Assembly: GCA_963780715.1 (NCBI GenBank)
Contig: CAWADK010000024.1
Coordinates: 223,903-287,902, forward strand
DNA from: JALORV01 sp963780715
Lineage (GTDB): Bacteria; Pseudomonadota; Gammaproteobacteria; Burkholderiales; Burkholderiaceae_F
Length of the DNA stretch: 64,000 nucleotides
Direction: 5' to 3'
The position numbers and the translations under genes are program-made. The notes below the pieces were generated by a model, which did not search any database, was not told the DNA's origin, and saw only the letters and a program-made list of their open reading frames with translations. Positions within the stretch are counted from its first letter, which is position 1, and each line of letters opens with the position of its first letter. Shown in pieces: positions 9,686 to 20,272 of the stretch.

Positions 9686-10759
9686 ATGATCGATCGTTAC
9701 GACGTCATCGTGATCGGCGCCGGCATTGCCGGTGCTTCCGCCGCCTACTTTCTCGGCCGGCTGTCGGGCCGACTTCGCGTACTTGTCCTGGAGCGGGAGC
9801 CGATGCCGGGCATGCACAGCACCGGCCGCTCGGCGGCGCTGTTCATGGAAAGCTACGGACCGGCACAGGTTCGTGCGCTGACCCGCGCGAGCCGGCCCTT
9901 CCTGCAGAACCCGCCGGCAGGCTTCTGCTCGGCGCCGTTGCTGCGACCACGCGGCGCCTTGTTCGTCGGACGCGCCGACCAGGCCGATGCCGTAGAAGAG
10001 TTGTGCCGAAGACTGGATGCCGACGGCTGCGCCACAGAGCGTCTGGACAGTGCCGGCGCGTGCAGGCTGGTCGACGTGCTGCGACCCGAGGCGACGCAGC
10101 ACGCGCTGCTCGACCCGAGCGCGTCCGACATCGATGTCGATGCCCTGCTTCAGGGCTACTTGCGCGGCGGGCGCGCCGCTGGCGTGCAAGTGCTCTGCAA
10201 CGCGCCGGTGCAGGCACTGAATTTCGATGGCACGGCCTGGCATGTGGAGGCGGGTGATCGGCGCTTCAGTGCGGGTGTCGTCATCAACGCTGCCGGGGCC
10301 TGGGTGGACGAGGTGGCGCGCATCGCCGGCGTGGCGCCGATCGGCATCGAGCCGCGTCGACGCTCCGCGATGGTGTTCGACCCACCCGACGGCGTCGATA
10401 GCCGCGACTGGACGTGCGTCATCGGCATTGCGGAAGATTTTTACTTCAAGCCGGAGGCAGGACTGCTGCTGGGTTCCCCGGCCAACGCCGACCCGGTGCC
10501 ACCGCAGGATGTGCTGCCCGAGGAAATCGACATTGCCACAGCGATCGACCGGATCGAGACGGCGACGACGCTGCGGATCCGGCGGCCCCGTCGGACCTGG
10601 GCGGGCTTGCGCTCGTTCGTTGCGAGCGGCGAGATCGTCGCGCAGCGGGACGACGCGAACCCACGCTTCATCTGGGCCGCCGCGTTGGGTGGCTATGGCA
10701 TCCAGACGAGTCCGGCCGTCGGTGAACGGTGCGCCCGCATCGTCGACTCGATCGCATAG
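9686..10759 (+). CDS. FAD-dependent oxidoreductase, D-arginine dehydrogenase (DauA)-like
   Basis: A 357-residue DAO-superfamily flavoprotein. The N-terminal GAGIAGASAAYFLGR is the Rossmann dinucleotide motif, followed by the PGMHSTGRSAALF stretch that contacts FAD. Further on come SASDIDVDALLQGYLRG, LLLGSPANADPVPPQD and RRPRRTWAGLRSFVASG. From memory these match the D-arginine dehydrogenase of Pseudomonas aeruginosa closely, so oxidation of a D-amino acid to a 2-oxo acid with reduction of a quinone or dye is likely. The actual substrate is inferred. No DauB or racemase neighbour is present; it sits alone upstream of an SDR gene. Confidence 0.82.
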   Translation: MIDRYDVIVIGAGIAGASAAYFLGRLSGRLRVLVLEREPMPGMHSTGRSAALFMESYGPAQVRALTRASRPFLQNPPAGFCSAPLLRPRGALFVGRADQADAVEELCRRLDADGCATERLDSAGACRLVDVLRPEATQHALLDPSASDIDVDALLQGYLRGGRAAGVQVLCNAPVQALNFDGTAWHVEAGDRRFSAGVVINAAGAWVDEVARIAGVAPIGIEPRRRSAMVFDPPDGVDSRDWTCVIGIAEDFYFKPEAGLLLGSPANADPVPPQDVLPEEIDIATAIDRIETATTLRIRRPRRTWAGLRSFVASGEIVAQRDDANPRFIWAAALGGYGIQTSPAVGERCARIVDSIA

Positions 10760-10901
10760 CGCGGCGCGGTCGGGCGGGCGTGACAATCACGGTCGCATGT
10801 GGCCGAGCCGCGGGCAAAGTGGCGCGCGCGCTCCGGGCTTGGGCTTTGCGGTCCATGATCTGAGCGGAGCCAGCCGCATGCTGGAGTAAAGGAATAACCC
10901 G

Positions 10902-11711
10902 ATGGCCACATCCAGGAAGCAGCGAAGCGAGACCGCGCTCATCACCGGAGCCTCGTCCGGCATCGGGCAGGCGCTGGCAAAGCGCTTTGCGCGGTCGGGA
11001 CACCCGGTCGTGCTGGTGGCGCGCAACCGGACCGGGCTCGAAACACTGGCCGCCGCGCTGGCCGCCGATCACGGCGTCATGGCGTGGGCTCAACCCGCGG
11101 ATCTCGCTCGGCCTGGGGCAGCCCAGGCGCTGGCGGCGGAGTTGAAACGCAAACGGATCCGCATCGACGTACTGGTGAACAACGCCGGCGTGCTGCAGCA
11201 GGGGCGCTTCATCGCCGTGCCGGCCGAACGTCACCAGGCCCTGATTGACCTCAATGTTGCAGGGCTGACGGCGATGCTCGCGCATTTCCTGCCTGCGATG
11301 TGTGCGCGAAGACGGGGGCGCATCCTCAACGTCGCCTCCATTGCCGCCTTTCAACCGGTGCCGATGCTGGCGACGTACGCCGCGACCAAGGCCTTTGTGC
11401 TGTCACTGACCGAATCGCTTGCGGAAGAGCTGAAGGACTCCGGGGTCACGGCCACTGCAGTCTGCCCGGGCATCACCGCCACCAACATGCTGAGCAGCGC
11501 AACCCTGGAGAATGCCCGGCTCGCGAAGCTGCCGGGCTTGCTGGTCGGTGACGCGGATGAGGTGGCCGACGAGGCGTACCGGGCGTGCATGGAGGGCGCC
11601 GTCGTCGCGGTGCCTGGGCGGCTCAACCAGGCCGTGACGCTCGCCTCGCGCGCGACGCCGAAGTGGCTGCTCCGGCGCATCGCGGGCACCCTGATGAGTG
11701 CGGGGGCGTAG
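10902..11711 (+). CDS. SDR family NAD(P)-dependent oxidoreductase (ketoacyl reductase-like)
   Basis: A 269-residue classical short-chain dehydrogenase/reductase: TGASSGIGQALAKRFA cofactor motif near residue 15, NNAG near 90, catalytic Ser in NVASIAAF, and YAATK for Tyr and Lys. The PGITATNM segment and the length place it in the COG0300 (DltE-type) group of uncharacterised ketoacyl-type reductases. It is followed ~165 bp downstream by a FabH-like ketosynthase on the same strand, which makes a fatty acyl or polyketide substrate plausible but not shown. Confidence 0.88.
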   Translation: MATSRKQRSETALITGASSGIGQALAKRFARSGHPVVLVARNRTGLETLAAALAADHGVMAWAQPADLARPGAAQALAAELKRKRIRIDVLVNNAGVLQQGRFIAVPAERHQALIDLNVAGLTAMLAHFLPAMCARRRGRILNVASIAAFQPVPMLATYAATKAFVLSLTESLAEELKDSGVTATAVCPGITATNMLSSATLENARLAKLPGLLVGDADEVADEAYRACMEGAVVAVPGRLNQAVTLASRATPKWLLRRIAGTLMSAGA

Positions 11712-11877
11712 GGACATCGAAGTGCCGGCGGCCCGCGCATCAGCGTGCGGCTCGTAGTGCCCTCGGGACCGTTCCGCACAGACTCCGGCCGCTGGCGTGG
11801 CGACGTCGCTCTGCGGAGTACGATCCAAGACCCGGCTGCACGAACCCCGTGCGGCGGACATTCCGGAAGAGGCGCCC

Positions 11878-12939
11878 TTGGAACCGTCCGTGTCGATCCT
11901 TGCCACGGCCAGCACGTTGCCGGAGGCAATCGTTTCGAACCACGACATCGGGCAGCGCCTGCTGGACGGTGTCGAGATCGACGACGAGGAGTCGGCCGAG
12001 ATCGTTGCGCGCATCCGCGAACGCGCCGAGCTGATCGAGAAGAAGACGGGGCTTCGGTCGCGGCACTTCTTTGCGCCGGACGAGTCCCCGGTCACGGTCG
12101 GAACCGAACTTCTCGAGCGCCTGATGGCCGGGCAGTCGTGGTCCGAACTCGACGCGATCATCGTCTCATCGTCGAGCGCGCACGGGTTCCCCGGATTGTC
12201 GCAGCAGATCGTTGCGGCGGCGCGCGGCCAGCACCCCGAACTGGGTGCGCCGTTCGTGCTCGATGTGGGCAGCAATGCCTGCACGGGCTTCATGTACGCC
12301 CTGGCGATCGGCAGCAGCGTCATGCAGGCGCTCGGTTATCGCCGCGTGGCCTGTGTGGCGCTGGAATTCTCGTCGCGCTGCATTGCCTACGATCCGCTGT
12401 CGTTCGGCACGAGCACGCTCTTCGGCGATGCGGCGGCGGGACTGTTGCTGGGGCGCGCTGTGCGCGGCCTCGCGACGGTGCGCGCCGTGCGCGCCAGTTC
12501 GATGATCGACTCCCAGACGATCGCGATGGTCAAGGGCATGGGCATGCAGGCCGCCCACCCGGCGCTCGACGTGCCCAAGTCGGCGCGGTGGTTCATGGCC
12601 GGACCGCCGGTGGCCATCGGCGCAACACGCATTTTGGTCGAGGAGATCGAGCGCGTGCAGCGCGAGGGCACGCGAATCGACTGGTTGATCCCGCACCAGG
12701 CCAACCTCACCCGCATACTGATCCCGGCCTGCGTCAAGACCGGCATCGATCCGGATCGCTTGTGCGCATCGTTCGCCGATACGGGCAATACCTCGAGCGC
12801 CAGCATTCCGTTGCTGCTGGACCAGCTGATCCGTTCGGGACGCGCTGAACGTGGCCAGACCGCCCTGATGGTGGGCTTCGGTGCGAGCTTCTCGATCGGA
12901 TCGGCGGTGGTCGAGTTCGACCAGTTGCCCGCTTCATAG
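11878..12939 (+). CDS. 3-oxoacyl-ACP synthase III (FabH)-like ketosynthase
   Basis: The protein has the thiolase-fold triad of KAS III enzymes: catalytic Cys in DVGSNACTGF, His in IPHQANLTRIL and Asn in DTGNTSSASIP. I chose TTG at 11878 because GGAAGAGG lies about 7 bp upstream and the conserved fold begins right after it (MEPSVSILATAS). An ATG at 11797 in the same frame would add 27 unconserved residues. KAS III-like enzymes condense acyl-CoA starters with malonyl-ACP, or act in ketone, quinolone or secondary-metabolite synthesis. With no acyl carrier protein or FabD/FabF nearby, a specialised role beyond housekeeping fatty acid initiation is likely. The SDR upstream is a possible partner. 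Confidence 0.88.
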   Translation: MEPSVSILATASTLPEAIVSNHDIGQRLLDGVEIDDEESAEIVARIRERAELIEKKTGLRSRHFFAPDESPVTVGTELLERLMAGQSWSELDAIIVSSSSAHGFPGLSQQIVAAARGQHPELGAPFVLDVGSNACTGFMYALAIGSSVMQALGYRRVACVALEFSSRCIAYDPLSFGTSTLFGDAAAGLLLGRAVRGLATVRAVRASSMIDSQTIAMVKGMGMQAAHPALDVPKSARWFMAGPPVAIGATRILVEEIERVQREGTRIDWLIPHQANLTRILIPACVKTGIDPDRLCASFADTGNTSSASIPLLLDQLIRSGRAERGQTALMVGFGASFSIGSAVVEFDQLPAS

Positions 12940-13044
12940 CGCAGTCCGATCGCACGCATGCGCTGCGACCAACGCGCCGTAGTACGCTGAACCGGACGTT
13001 CGCGCGATGGCGGAAGCGTTGCATCGCAGGCGCGTGAGCCTCCA

Positions 13045-13521
13045 TTGACGAGCGGGCGCATTCGGATCGAGGTCGCAGACCCGCAGGGTACGGCCGCCCT
13101 GACCCTGCTCCGCGTGGCGGCCGCGGAAGCGCGGGCGCTTTATCCGGAACTGCAGGAAGCCGCCGCGACCTGGCCCACCAATCCGCCGACGCCGGCACGC
13201 GGGATCTACCTCATCGCGCACGTCGACACGCTGGCGGTGGGCATGGGCGCACTGCGGCCACTCGACGAGCTGAGCGCCGAAGTCAGGCGGCTCTATGTGC
13301 TGCCGTCACACCGGCGTCTCGGCGTCGCGCGGCTCATCCTCGTGGAACTCGAGAGGCGGGCGCTGCAGTTCGGGTACCGCGTGCTGCGGCTCGAGACGGG
13401 CGATCGACAGCAGGCGGCGCTGCGACTGTACGAAGCCTGCGGCTTTCGCCGGATCGATGCCTACGCCCCGTACACCGGTGACCCAACGAACGTGTGTTTT
13501 GAGAAGTCGCTGGCCGACTGA
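13045..13521 (+). CDS. GNAT family N-acetyltransferase
   Basis: A 158-residue GNAT protein. The acetyl-CoA loop is visible as RRLYVLPSHRRLGVARLIL near residue 85 (Q/RxxGxG/A type) and the C-terminal AALRLYEACGFRRIDAY is the usual last strand-helix pair. The start is TTG at 13045, since no ATG or GTG in frame precedes the conserved region. Acceptor substrate is unknown. It overlaps nothing and ends 23 bp before the convergent copA stop. Confidence 0.88.
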   Translation: MTSGRIRIEVADPQGTAALTLLRVAAAEARALYPELQEAAATWPTNPPTPARGIYLIAHVDTLAVGMGALRPLDELSAEVRRLYVLPSHRRLGVARLILVELERRALQFGYRVLRLETGDRQQAALRLYEACGFRRIDAYAPYTGDPTNVCFEKSLAD

Positions 13522-13544
13522 GCGCGTGCCCGGAGTCCGTCGCT

Positions 13545-16067
<2,523 letters not shown>

Positions 16068-16165
16068 CGCGTGGACTGTAATCCTTCGGACGGCAGGCGA
16101 TCTCCGGGTAAGTTGCGCGCTTGAGCGGGGTCAAGCACACCGGCGTCCAGAATCCTGTTCTTAAA

Positions 16166-16702
16166 ATGTGGGCGGTTCGCCTTCTTGCAATGGAAATGTC
16201 CCCAAGCGACGTGACTCTGGATCCAACCGATTGGCAGATCGTCAATGACGGTGTCATGGGCGGGATGTCGTCCTCGCGCGTCGTGGCGGCGCCGGGTGGC
16301 GGGCTGCGATTCGAAGGCAGGATCTCTCTGGAGCACGGCGGCGGCTTCGCTTCGTCGCGCTGTGCCTTTTCGTTGCCGAAGGCTGTACCGAGTGGGGCCG
16401 TGAGGGGATTTGTCCTGCGGGTGCACGGCGACGGCAAGCACTACCGCCTGACGATCTTCACGCGCAGCGCCACGACGAATTCGCGTGAGCCGTACCACTA
16501 TCAGGGGAAGTTCGAGACGAACGGCGACGAGCAGGAGATCCGCCTCCCGCTCGCCGCGTTCAAGGCCAGCCTGCGCGGTCGCCAGGTGGCCGCCCCCGAC
16601 CTCAACCCGGACCTGATCATCGGGCTGGGGCTGCAGATCTCGGACCGGCAGTCCGGTCCGTTCTTCATCGACCTGCGCGCGGTAGCGCCCGTTGAGGCGT
16701 AG
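16166..16702 (+). CDS. CIA30 family protein
   Basis: A protein of about 178 residues with the CIA30 jelly-roll signature: DWQIVNDGVMGGMSSSRV near the N-terminus, GFASSRC, then the core YQGKFET and the C-terminal IIGLGLQISDRQSGPFFIDL. Family members are named after a complex I assembly factor, but bacterial ones are mostly uncharacterised and probably bind carbohydrate or protein ligands. Candidate starts are ATG at 16166, 16190 or 16196; I list the longest ATG form, although the fold needs only the later ones. It is divergent from copA and convergent with the desaturase gene. Confidence 0.82.
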   Translation: MWAVRLLAMEMSPSDVTLDPTDWQIVNDGVMGGMSSSRVVAAPGGGLRFEGRISLEHGGGFASSRCAFSLPKAVPSGAVRGFVLRVHGDGKHYRLTIFTRSATTNSREPYHYQGKFETNGDEQEIRLPLAAFKASLRGRQVAAPDLNPDLIIGLGLQISDRQSGPFFIDLRAVAPVEA

Positions 16703-16707
16703 AGGTT

Positions 16708-17323
16708 TCAACCGGCCTGCAGTACACACTGCGAACAGGCTTTGGGCGTCGTCCTGCGCGCCGGCAGGCCGAGCAACGCCAGCTCCTCGGCTTCGTTGCG
16801 ACGCCTGACCCCGACCCACCGCTCGATGGCAGCCTCGAGTCGCGACCATAGGCCGACCTCTTCGAGCAGCGGGTTGAGGAAGTTGGTGATCACGCAATAG
16901 TGAGTCGTGCGGGTGCCGGCGTGATGGCGCCCATGATGACGCGCGTTCTGCAGCAGGTAGAGCCGCTGCAGAACGCCGACGACCCAGGGCAGTTCGCTCC
17001 GGTTCATGTGCGCCCACTTGTGGATCTGGTTGGCGTTGGCCACCAGCACGGCGAACAGCACCACGTGCCACGACAGCCAGCCCGTCGCGGCGGCGGCGCA
17101 GATGACCAGGGCACCGCCGAGCGCGAGGTCCCACGAACTCTGCAGCCAGGAGCGGGCCAGGAACTCGCGCGGTCGCCAGTGGTGGCGCAGGTTGTCGTGA
17201 GCGATCCGTCCGAGCAAGGGCGTCGCGGGACGCGCATAGGCATCCTCGGCCCAGTGCACGAAATCCGGATACGAAGTCGGCCAGCAGGACGGTGGCAACG
17301 CCTTCAACAAGCAGGGAACTCAT
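16708..17323 (-). CDS. CarF/PEDS1 (Kua, TMEM189-type) lipid desaturase, frameshifted as given
   Basis: The histidine-rich core of plasmanylethanolamine desaturases is clear: GRIAHDNLRHHWRP, ANANQIHKWAHM and ARHHGRHHAGTRTTHY, with hydrophobic segments between. The conserved N-terminus is in a different frame: from ATG at 17323 it reads MSSLLVEGVATVLLADFVSG and must join FVHWAEDAY. Removing one T from the TTT at 17261-17263 joins them and restores the family motif LADF-SG-HW--D, giving 204 residues. The only in-frame alternative start, TTG at 17310, would replace a membrane helix by a Pro/Cys-rich stretch. CarF/PEDS1 introduces the vinyl-ether bond of plasmalogens; in myxobacteria this is tied to singlet-oxygen signalling. 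Function in this organism is inferred. Confidence 0.82.
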
Positions 17324-17402
17324 GGAGTGCTCGTTCGGTGAGCCGCGACATCGCGGCGACGCCACGGTGCCGCGGATTCGCCGGAATCCGAGCCTTGTTC
17401 GA

Positions 17403-17427
17403 TCAGGTATCGTCTCCTGATACCAGA
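17403..17427. promoter_or_regulatory. Candidate operator: inverted repeat GGTATC-N7-GATACC
   Basis: The 6-bp arms GGTATC (17406-17411) and GATACC (17419-17424) are perfectly complementary, with a 7-bp spacer; extending the dyad by three bases on each side adds two more matching pairs. It lies about 24 bp upstream of the XRE-family start and in the shared region with the divergent desaturase gene. This position suits autoregulation or control of both genes by the XRE protein. It is a prediction from symmetry and location only. Confidence 0.45.
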
Positions 17428-17447
17428 AGACGACGGGGGCGAAACAC

Positions 17448-18194
17448 ATGACCGAGCAGCTGATCGACGCGCTCAAGCGGGTGCTGAAGAGCCGGCGCCT
17501 GACCTACGCCGACCTGGCGACCGGCATCGGACTGTCAGAAGCGAGCGTGAAGCGGCTCTTCTCGCAGCGCACGTTCACGCTGGAGCGGCTGGAGGAGGTG
17601 CTGCGATGGCTCGAGATCGACTTCTTCGAACTCGCCCGACTGGCTCGCGGCGCGACCGACGCGCCGCAGCAGATGTCCGAGGCGCAGGAGCACGCGCTCG
17701 CCGCCGAGCCGCAGCTGATGGGAGTGTTCTACCTGCTGTTCAATGACTGGCAGCCGGCGCGGATCCTGGAACGCTACGAACTCGGCGAGCCGGGACTCAC
17801 GCGACTGCTGGCGCGGCTGGATCGGCTCGGACTGATCGAACTGCTGCCCGGCAACCGCGTGAAGCTGCGCGTCAGCCGCAATCTGCGGTTGCGCCCGAGC
17901 GGTGCGATCCGCGCCCGGCACGGCCAGCGAGCTATGGCGGAGTTCCTCGCCGTCGAGTTCGACCGTCACGGCGGGCACTTCCGCTTCGAGTTCCGGGATG
18001 TCTCGGCGGCGTCGTTCGCGGTGCTGGAGCGCAAGATCGACCGGCTGGCGGCGGAGTTCAACGAGCTCGCCGAGCTCGACAGCACCTTGCCCCCGGAACG
18101 GCGTCAGTCAGTCGGACTGGCGCTCGGCATGCGGCCGTGGCGCATCGGACAGGTCACCGGACTCAAGGAACGGCCGCGGCGCGCCGGCAGGTAG
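17448..18194 (+). CDS. XRE-family helix-turn-helix transcriptional regulator
   Basis: A 248-residue protein with an N-terminal Cro/C1-type HTH (LTYADLATGIGLSEASVKRL, residues ~19-38) followed by a long domain with a second winged-helix look (RLLARLDRLGLIELLPGNRV near 125) that may be a sensor or dimerisation module. No membrane segment is visible. It is transcribed divergently from the CarF/PEDS1 desaturase, with a dyad between them, so it probably regulates that gene and itself. The effector is unknown. The DNA-binding domain is confident, the rest not assigned. Confidence 0.85.
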   Translation: MTEQLIDALKRVLKSRRLTYADLATGIGLSEASVKRLFSQRTFTLERLEEVLRWLEIDFFELARLARGATDAPQQMSEAQEHALAAEPQLMGVFYLLFNDWQPARILERYELGEPGLTRLLARLDRLGLIELLPGNRVKLRVSRNLRLRPSGAIRARHGQRAMAEFLAVEFDRHGGHFRFEFRDVSAASFAVLERKIDRLAAEFNELAELDSTLPPERRQSVGLALGMRPWRIGQVTGLKERPRRAGR

Positions 18195-18218
18195 CGCGAC
18201 GCGTCGCGGTCCGCGGCG

Positions 18219-19130
18219 TCAGTCCGCGACGGTCGCCGCGCTGGCTGCCGAGGACGCTGCCGTGGTCGCAGACGCCTGCGTGAACGACAGCACGGCCTCG
18301 CGATAAGCCGAGGCTGAGCCGCGCATTCCCGAGTGGGTCGCACCTTCCAGCTTGACGACCCGCTTGTCGCGGCTGCCGGCGCGCTGGTAGAGCTCGTCGG
18401 CCATCGTGTGCGGCACGACGTTGTCCGCCGTGCCATGCAGGATCAGCAGCGGCGCGGTGACCTTCTCGATGCGCGCCGACGAATCGAAGCGCTGCGTGAC
18501 CACCAGTCCGATGCCCGGCACCCATCCCCAGCGCATGCCTTTCACGAGGTCCGGAATCGACGTGAATGTCGCTTCCACGATCACACCCGCCAGTTGATCG
18601 GCCGGCAACTGACTGGCCAGGTCGATCGCCAGTGCACCGCCCAGGCTGTGCCCGTAGACATAGCGCCGGGAGGCGTCTGTCTGGCGCCGCGCCAGTTCGT
18701 CGAATGCTGCTCGCGTGTCTTCGCTCGCCGTTGCCTCCGACGGCAGGATCTCGGTGCTCCTGCCGAAGCCGCGATAGTCGACGGCCAGCACATTGAAGCC
18801 GAGGTCGTGCCACCGCGCGATGCGGAAGACGCTGCCGTTCATGTTCCAGCGGGCGCCATGCAGGTAGAGCACGGTGGGTGCGCTCGCGGCGTCCTTCTGC
18901 GGCACATACCAGAAGTGCAGCGTGTCGCCGTTGGCAAGGCGGACGTCGTACTCCTCGGTGCCGTCGAGAGGCTCGGCGAACCAGCGCGGGTTGTCGCGCG
19001 CGGGATTGAAGATCGCCTGACGTTGCCACTCGTCGAGCGAGGTGCAGCCGGCGACGGCCCCCAGCCCGATAAGGGTGGCGGCGATTGCCGCCAGCCAGCG
19101 GCGCAGGGAAAGGGCGGGCGGACGAGTCAT
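18219..19130 (-). CDS. Alpha/beta hydrolase, predicted lipoprotein
   Basis: A 303-residue protein with a signal peptide ending in the lipobox-like VAGC (residue ~29), so it is probably anchored to a membrane in the periplasm. The hydrolase core has the nucleophile elbow GHSLGG near 152, an early HGARWNMNGS loop, DYRGFGRS, and Asp/His in LHGTADNVVPH and THSG. It resembles the BEM46/ABHD13-type hydrolases. Substrate unknown. The tail after residue ~283 is Ala/Ser/Thr-rich and probably disordered. Its stop lies 24 bp from the convergent XRE gene, and the interval holds a GC-rich palindrome (CGCGACGCGTCGCG, 18195-18208). Confidence 0.85.
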   Translation of the reverse strand: MTRPPALSLRRWLAAIAATLIGLGAVAGCTSLDEWQRQAIFNPARDNPRWFAEPLDGTEEYDVRLANGDTLHFWYVPQKDAASAPTVLYLHGARWNMNGSVFRIARWHDLGFNVLAVDYRGFGRSTEILPSEATASEDTRAAFDELARRQTDASRRYVYGHSLGGALAIDLASQLPADQLAGVIVEATFTSIPDLVKGMRWGWVPGIGLVVTQRFDSSARIEKVTAPLLILHGTADNVVPHTMADELYQRAGSRDKRVVKLEGATHSGMRGSASAYREAVLSFTQASATTAASSAASAATVAD

Positions 19131-19188
19131 GGCGGGTTCGACCGGATCAGCGGCCGGAGGTTCGCGCTAGGCCCGCCCGTCGTTCGGC

Positions 19189-19692
19189 CTAGATCGCGCC
19201 AATGAAGTCCCGCTTGCCGAGCTCGACACCGTTGTGGCGCAGGATGTCGTAGGCGGTCGTGGCGTGGAAGAAGAAGTTCGGCAGCGCCATGTGAGCCAGA
19301 TAGGGGAGCCCCTTGAAGCTCAGCGTCTGGTCGCGGATCTTCATCTGCACGTCCCGCTCCTCGGCGCCCGCGAAGCGGGCCGCCGGGAAGCCCTGCACGT
19401 AGTCGACGGTCCGTGCGATGCGCGCCTTGAGCGCCTCGATCGTCGTCTCGTTGTCGTCGTACTTGGGTGGCTCCTCGCCGGCCAGACGCGCGACGGTGCC
19501 CTTGGCGAAGTCACATGCCACCTGAACCTGCTTGGTCAGGGGGAACATGTCCGGGTAGAGCCGCGCTGCCAGCAGGACGGCCGGGTCGATCTTCTTCGCC
19601 TCGGCATGGGCGGCGGCCTTGTCGAGGATGGCGGACAGGTTGCCGAGCGTCTTCGCGAAGACCGGCACCGACATCGAGTACATGAGGTTCAT
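19189..19692 (-). CDS. DUF1993 domain-containing protein
   Basis: A 167-residue protein matching the DUF1993 family, a DinB-like four-helix fold: it opens MNLMYSMSVPVFAKTLGNLS and has RLYPDMFPLTKQVQ and PNFFFHATTAYDILRHNGVE, the typical landmarks. The function is unknown. The ATG overlaps the TGA of the upstream SET-domain gene by the sequence ATGA (19689-19692), so the two are translationally coupled and form an operon. Confidence 0.9.
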   Translation of the reverse strand: MNLMYSMSVPVFAKTLGNLSAILDKAAAHAEAKKIDPAVLLAARLYPDMFPLTKQVQVACDFAKGTVARLAGEEPPKYDDNETTIEALKARIARTVDYVQGFPAARFAGAEERDVQMKIRDQTLSFKGLPYLAHMALPNFFFHATTAYDILRHNGVELGKRDFIGAI

Positions 19693-20174
19693 TTGGCGTC
19701 TTTCTTCTTGCGGGTCCGGAGGGCGAACATCGTGCCGCGGCACTTGGGCGAGCCGCAACGGCACTCGTGCTGCTTCTTCAACGTGGGCGTGAGCCGCTCG
19801 TCGATGATCAGTCCGTAGTCGTAGTTGAGTTCCTCGCCACGGCGGATGTCGCGCAGGGCTTCGATGAAGACGCGGCCGTCATCGGTCTCCTCGCTCTCGC
19901 AGTTCGGTTCGCACGAGTGATTGATCCAGCGCGCCGCATTGCCGTTGACGTTGGCATCGATCACGGTCTTGCCGTCCGACAGCGAGAAGAAGAACGTGTG
20001 GTTCGGATCGTCGGGATCCGAGGGCGGGCGGCGATCGGCTTCCTTCCACGTGATGCGCTCGCCCTTGTACTCGATGATGCGTTCACCGGCGGCGAGCTTG
20101 CGTGCGGCGTACACGCCGCGGCCATGGATCCTGGAATTGCGTATGACGATGCGCGGCTTGCGCGTTTGGGACAT
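19689..20174 (-). CDS. SET-domain protein lysine methyltransferase
   Basis: A compact 161-residue SET protein: GRGVYAARKLAAGE near residue 19, the catalytic pseudoknot INHSCEPNC near 84 and ELNYDYG near 115, followed by a post-SET cysteine cluster CRCGSPKCRG near 138. All S-adenosylmethionine and lysine-channel landmarks are present, so it should be an active protein lysine methyltransferase. Bacterial SET proteins of this size are sparsely characterised and their targets mostly unknown. It ends with a Lys-rich tail. It is coupled to the DUF1993 gene downstream by a 4-bp overlap. Confidence 0.92.
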   Translation of the reverse strand: MSQTRKPRIVIRNSRIHGRGVYAARKLAAGERIIEYKGERITWKEADRRPPSDPDDPNHTFFFSLSDGKTVIDANVNGNAARWINHSCEPNCESEETDDGRVFIEALRDIRRGEELNYDYGLIIDERLTPTLKKQHECRCGSPKCRGTMFALRTRKKKDAK

Positions 20175-20272
20175 CGGGGGTTCCTGCGAAAGATGCGTTG
20201 TAACGAAGGCGGTGTCGCGATGCCGGGTGCGGCCGGCAGCCGCAAGTATCTCAGATCGTCGCGGCGCCGGAC

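Noticed and set aside
16119..16136. Dyad GCTTGA-N6-TCAAGC before copA as a CueR operator
   Set aside because: It does not match the CueR/MerR spacing and consensus that I know, and no regulator gene is adjacent. Kept only as a remark in the copA entry.
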